Shown here piece by piece: positions 61,136 through 64,000 of a DNA stretch of 64,000 bases (its first letter is position 1; each line of letters begins with the position of its first letter). The position numbers and the translations under genes were made by a program. Source of the stretch: an uncultured Pelagibacteraceae bacterium (GTDB lineage: Bacteria; Pseudomonadota; Alphaproteobacteria; Pelagibacterales; Pelagibacteraceae); contig CACGOO010000004.1 of the NCBI GenBank assembly GCA_902574685.1, forward strand, positions 18,019 through 82,018, written 5' to 3'. The notes beneath the pieces are model-generated. The model did no database searches. It was not told the origin of the DNA and saw only the letters and a list, made by a program, of their open reading frames with translations.

Positions 61136-64000
61136 CTATGCTGCGTCTTCTTTAAACTCATCCATGCTTGGGCATGTGCAGAATATATTTTTATCTCCAT
61201 AAACATTATCTACCCGGGCAACTGGAGGCCAAAATTTATTTTGTTTTAGAAAACTTGCAGGATATGCTGCTTCTTGTCTTGAATATTTATGTTCCCATAC
61301 ATCTGATGATAATTCAGTATCAGTGTGAGGAGCGTTTTTAATTGGATTATCAATTTTATCAAATTCACCTGATTTAATTTTTTCAATTTCTTGTTTAATC
61401 TTAATTAAAGTGTCACAAAATCTGTCTATTTCTGATAAACCTTCGCTTTCAGTTGGCTCTATCATCATGGTGCCAGCTACAGGCCATGACATAGTTGGTG
61501 CGTGAAATCCAAAATCTATCATTCTTTTAGCAATATCTTCTTCAGTTACACCTGTTTCAGATTTAATATTTCTAATATCAATTATGCACTCGTGTGCAAC
61601 ATTGCCATTTGCACCTTTGTACAAAATAGGAAAGTGATCTTTAAGTCTATGAGCAATATAATTTGCGTTTAAAATTGCAACTTGAGTAGCAAGCTTTAAT
61701 CCTTCTGATCCCATCATTTTAATATACATCCAGGAGATTGATAGAATACTTGAACTACCCCAAGGAGCTGCTGATACTGCTCCAATTCCACTTGTTGGTC
61801 CGCAATCTTTTATTACTGGATGATTAGGCAGATAAACTTGTAAATGTTTTTTACAAGCTATAGGTCCCATTCCAGGTCCACCACCACCGTGAGGAATACA
61901 AAATGTTTTATGCAGATTAATATGACAAACATCTGGACCAAAATTTCCAGGCTTTGCAACTCCAACAAGGGCATTTAAATTTGCTCCATCCATATAGACC
62001 TGTCCACCATGTTTATGAACTAACTCACAAATATCAGTTATTTTTTCCTCAAATACTCCATGGGTAGATGGGTAAGTTACCATTAAAGCTGCAAGATTTT
62101 CTGAATGTTGTTCTACTTTTTTCTTTAAATCATCGAAATCTACATTTCCCTCTTTATCACAATTAACAACAACGACTTTCATTCCAACCATTTGTGCGCT
62201 TGCTGGATTTGTACCATGTGCCGAACTTGGGATTAAACATATATTACGATGAGCATCATCTCTATCTAAATGGTACTTTCTTATAACCATTAGACCTGCA
62301 TATTCTCCTTGGGCGCCTGCATTAGGTTGTAGAGAAACACCGGAAAAACCTGTTATAGATCTCAACCAATTTTTTAAATCAGTAAACAAATCTCTAAAAC
62401 CTTCCATTTGTTCAACTGGAACAAAAGGATGAGGTTCTGCAAATTCTTTCCAAGAAATCGGGATCATTTCAGCAGCAGCATTTAACTTCATTGTGCACGA
62501 ACCAAGTGCTATCATAGTTCTATTCAATGCTATATCCTTATCCTCTAGCTTTTTAAGATATCTAAGCATTTCAGTTTCTGAATGATATAAGTTAAAAATT
62601 GGATGCTCTAAATATTTTGAAGTTCTTAATAAATTTTTTGGTAAATTGGGTAATTTAACTGAAGGATCCTCTTTTTTTATTGATTCTGCAGCATTAAAAA
62701 TTTTTAATAATTGATTTACTCTATAAACGTTTTTTCTTTCATCAAAAGAGACAGCAAGCATTTCAGAATTTACTTTTCGTATATTAACTTTCTGATTTAG
62801 AGCATTTTTATAAATTTGATCAGTCTTTTCTTTGGTAATAATTGTAACAGTATCAAAAAAATAATCAGAATAAATTTCATAACCTGACTGTTTTATTTTA
62901 TCAGCAAAACTTTTTGCTAATTGAGAAACTCTTTCAGAAATATTTTTAATTCCATCTGGACCATGATAAATAGCATATGCTGCTGAAACAATTGCTAATA
63001 AAGCTTGTGCAGTACAAATATTGCTTGTCGCCTTATCTCTTCTAATGTGTTGCTCTCTAGTTTGTAAAGATAATCTGTATGCCTTGTTACCATGTCTATC
63101 AACTGACACACCAACAATTCTACCAGGCATCGATCTCTTATACTCGTCTTTAGTTGCAAAAAATGCTGCATGTGGACCTCCATACCCCATCGGTATTCCA
63201 AATCGCTGAGAGCTTCCTACTGCTATATCAGCACCAAGTTCTCTTGGTGTTTTTAATTTTGCTAAAGCTAATAAATCACAAGCTAATACAGCCTTACCGT
63301 TTTTTTTGTGAATTTTGCTAATTGCTTCACTTGGGTCTTTAATATCTCCTAAAGTTCCAGGATATTGTAAAATTCCACAAACTAGATCTTCTTTTAATTG
63401 GTCTAAAACTTCATCTTCTTTTCCAACTAAAACTTTTAATCCCATTGGTTCGGCTCTAGTTTGAATTACATTTATTGTTTGAGGATGGCAATCCTCAGAT
63501 ACAAAAACTAAATTACTATCTTTTTTATTTAATCTATGACTAAGACCCATGGCTTCTGCTGCTGCTGTACCTTCATCCAATAAAGAAGCATTAGCGATAT
63601 CCATTCCAGTAAAATCAACAATCATTTGTTGAAAGTTTAACAACATCTCAAGTCTTCCTTGAGCTACTTCAGGCTGATAAGGTGTATATGATGTATACCA
63701 ACCTGGATTTTCTAAAATATTTCTTAAAATTACATATGGCGTATAAGTTCCATAATAACCCATTCCAATAAAATTTGAGTAAACATGATTTTTTTTTGAA
63801 ATTGCTCTTAATTTTCTTAATGCCTCATATTCTGAATTAGACTCTCCGATATTAAGCTCACCTTTAAACATTATTTTTTCTGGAACAGTGTTATTCATTA
63901 AATCATCTATTGTTTGATAATTTAATTCTTTTAACATTTTTGATTGGTCTTCTTTAGAAGGTCCAATGTGTCTTTTTATAAAATCTTTTTCTGAATTTGG
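61136..64000 (-). CDS. gcvP: Glycine dehydrogenase (P-protein of the glycine cleavage system), partial at 5' end
   Basis: Decarboxylates glycine and passes the aminomethyl group to the H-protein. The visible 954 residues are almost the full length of GcvP, since the frame stays open to the right edge: the stretch before Met 63937 reads FIKRHIGPSKEDQ, the conserved N-terminus. The C-terminal half has the PLP lysine at 677 counted from Met 63937 (HINLHKTFCIPHGGGGPG), plus MIALGSCTMKLNAAAEM and GTNPASAQM. It is the single-chain type. The start codon is just beyond the window, so gcvT/gcvH and any glycine riboswitch are not visible. Confidence 0.96.
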   Translation of the reverse strand, partial: PNSEKDFIKRHIGPSKEDQSKMLKELNYQTIDDLMNNTVPEKIMFKGELNIGESNSEYEALRKLRAISKKNHVYSNFIGMGYYGTYTPYVILRNILENPGWYTSYTPYQPEVAQGRLEMLLNFQQMIVDFTGMDIANASLLDEGTAAAEAMGLSHRLNKKDSNLVFVSEDCHPQTINVIQTRAEPMGLKVLVGKEDEVLDQLKEDLVCGILQYPGTLGDIKDPSEAISKIHKKNGKAVLACDLLALAKLKTPRELGADIAVGSSQRFGIPMGYGGPHAAFFATKDEYKRSMPGRIVGVSVDRHGNKAYRLSLQTREQHIRRDKATSNICTAQALLAIVSAAYAIYHGPDGIKNISERVSQLAKSFADKIKQSGYEIYSDYFFDTVTIITKEKTDQIYKNALNQKVNIRKVNSEMLAVSFDERKNVYRVNQLLKIFNAAESIKKEDPSVKLPNLPKNLLRTSKYLEHPIFNLYHSETEMLRYLKKLEDKDIALNRTMIALGSCTMKLNAAAEMIPISWKEFAEPHPFVPVEQMEGFRDLFTDLKNWLRSITGFSGVSLQPNAGAQGEYAGLMVIRKYHLDRDDAHRNICLIPSSAHGTNPASAQMVGMKVVVVNCDKEGNVDFDDLKKKVEQHSENLAALMVTYPSTHGVFEEKITDICELVHKHGGQVYMDGANLNALVGVAKPGNFGPDVCHINLHKTFCIPHGGGGPGMGPIACKKHLQVYLPNHPVIKDCGPTSGIGAVSAAPWGSSSILSISWMYIKMMGSEGLKLATQVAILNANYIAHRLKDHFPILYKGANGNVAHECIIDIRNIKSETGVTEEDIAKRMIDFGFHAPTMSWPVAGTMMIEPTESEGLSEIDRFCDTLIKIKQEIEKIKSGEFDKIDNPIKNAPHTDTELSSDVWEHKYSRQEAAYPASFLKQNKFWPPVARVDNVYGDKNIFCTCPSMDEFKEDAA

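Noticed and set aside
63935..64000. Glycine riboswitch near gcvP
   Set aside because: The window ends inside the gcvP coding sequence; no leader is visible.
1..64000. tRNA, rRNA, CRISPR, insertion sequence, prophage or integrase
   Set aside because: The gaps are too short and no cloverleaf, repeat array, transposase or integrase sequence was seen.

Overview
The window is a stretch of a streamlined, very AT-rich alphaproteobacterial chromosome, almost certainly SAR11 (Candidatus Pelagibacter or a close relative). The evidence is the strong A+T bias with Lys/Asn/Ile-rich proteins, intergenic gaps that are mostly a few bases or small overlaps (no gene-free stretch exceeds about 100 bases), and alphaproteobacterial gene sets: aroQ-accB-accC, DUF2155 with an NDUFA12-type complex I protein, DUF2066 with an HdaA-like protein, and pepA/lptFG-lptD-surA-pdxA-rsmA-gmk. 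I see no rRNA, tRNA, CRISPR, transposon or prophage. No window-internal origin is evident.

Layout. 1-6 kb (minus): an AsmA/YhdP-like protein cut by the left edge, prfB (RF2, expressed through an intact +1 programmed frameshift) and the penicillin-binding protein mrcA. 6-12.7 kb: rne, thiG/thiS, aroQ-accB-accC, DUF2155 and NDUFA12 proteins, and an orphan protein resembling the C-terminal domain of B12-dependent ribonucleotide reductase. 12.7-19.6 kb: aspS, hdaA-like and DUF2066 genes, purM-purN, ndk, pepA. 19.6-27 kb: the outer-membrane assembly block lptF-lptG-lptD-surA, then pdxA and rsmA. 27-32 kb: gmk, acpP-fabG-fabD (minus) and rpsF-rpsR-rplI-dnaB (plus). 32-42 kb: an RND/MMPL transporter, cvpA-purF, an HD-domain protein of the PhnZ type, a thioredoxin-fold DUF255 protein, gshA-gshB and an EamA transporter.

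42-56 kb is the more accessory half: an MFS transporter, a GYD-domain gene with its own strong promoter and terminator, exported msrB and msrA, sodB, three small genes below 65 codons, a HIT/HNH/small-protein cassette, an EamA transporter/amidinotransferase/threonine-aldolase operon, a NifU-like scaffold, an HPP membrane protein, NAD-dependent formate dehydrogenase, and FAD- and NADP-dependent oxidoreductases. 56-64 kb: tspO, an SDR, and a compact run DUF3833 / Cfa-like methyltransferase / DUF1365 / FAD oxidoreductase immediately downstream of gcvP, which is cut by the right edge.

How the genes fit together. Housekeeping modules (cell envelope, fatty-acid initiation, purine synthesis, translation, replication) alternate with genes for one-carbon and glycine metabolism (gcvP, ltaE, formate dehydrogenase, amidinotransferase) and for oxidative or photo-oxidative stress (sodB, exported MsrA/MsrB, glutathione synthesis, TspO, and the FAD/DUF1365/Cfa-like lipid-modification cluster). 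This suits a sunlit-ocean oligotroph. The most interesting candidates for new biology are the transporter-amidinotransferase-aldolase operon, whose substrate-specificity residues differ from animal AGAT, the Cfa-like enzyme that lacks canonical active-site residues, the PhnZ-like HD protein, the orphan NrdJ-tail protein and the HIT-HNH cassette.
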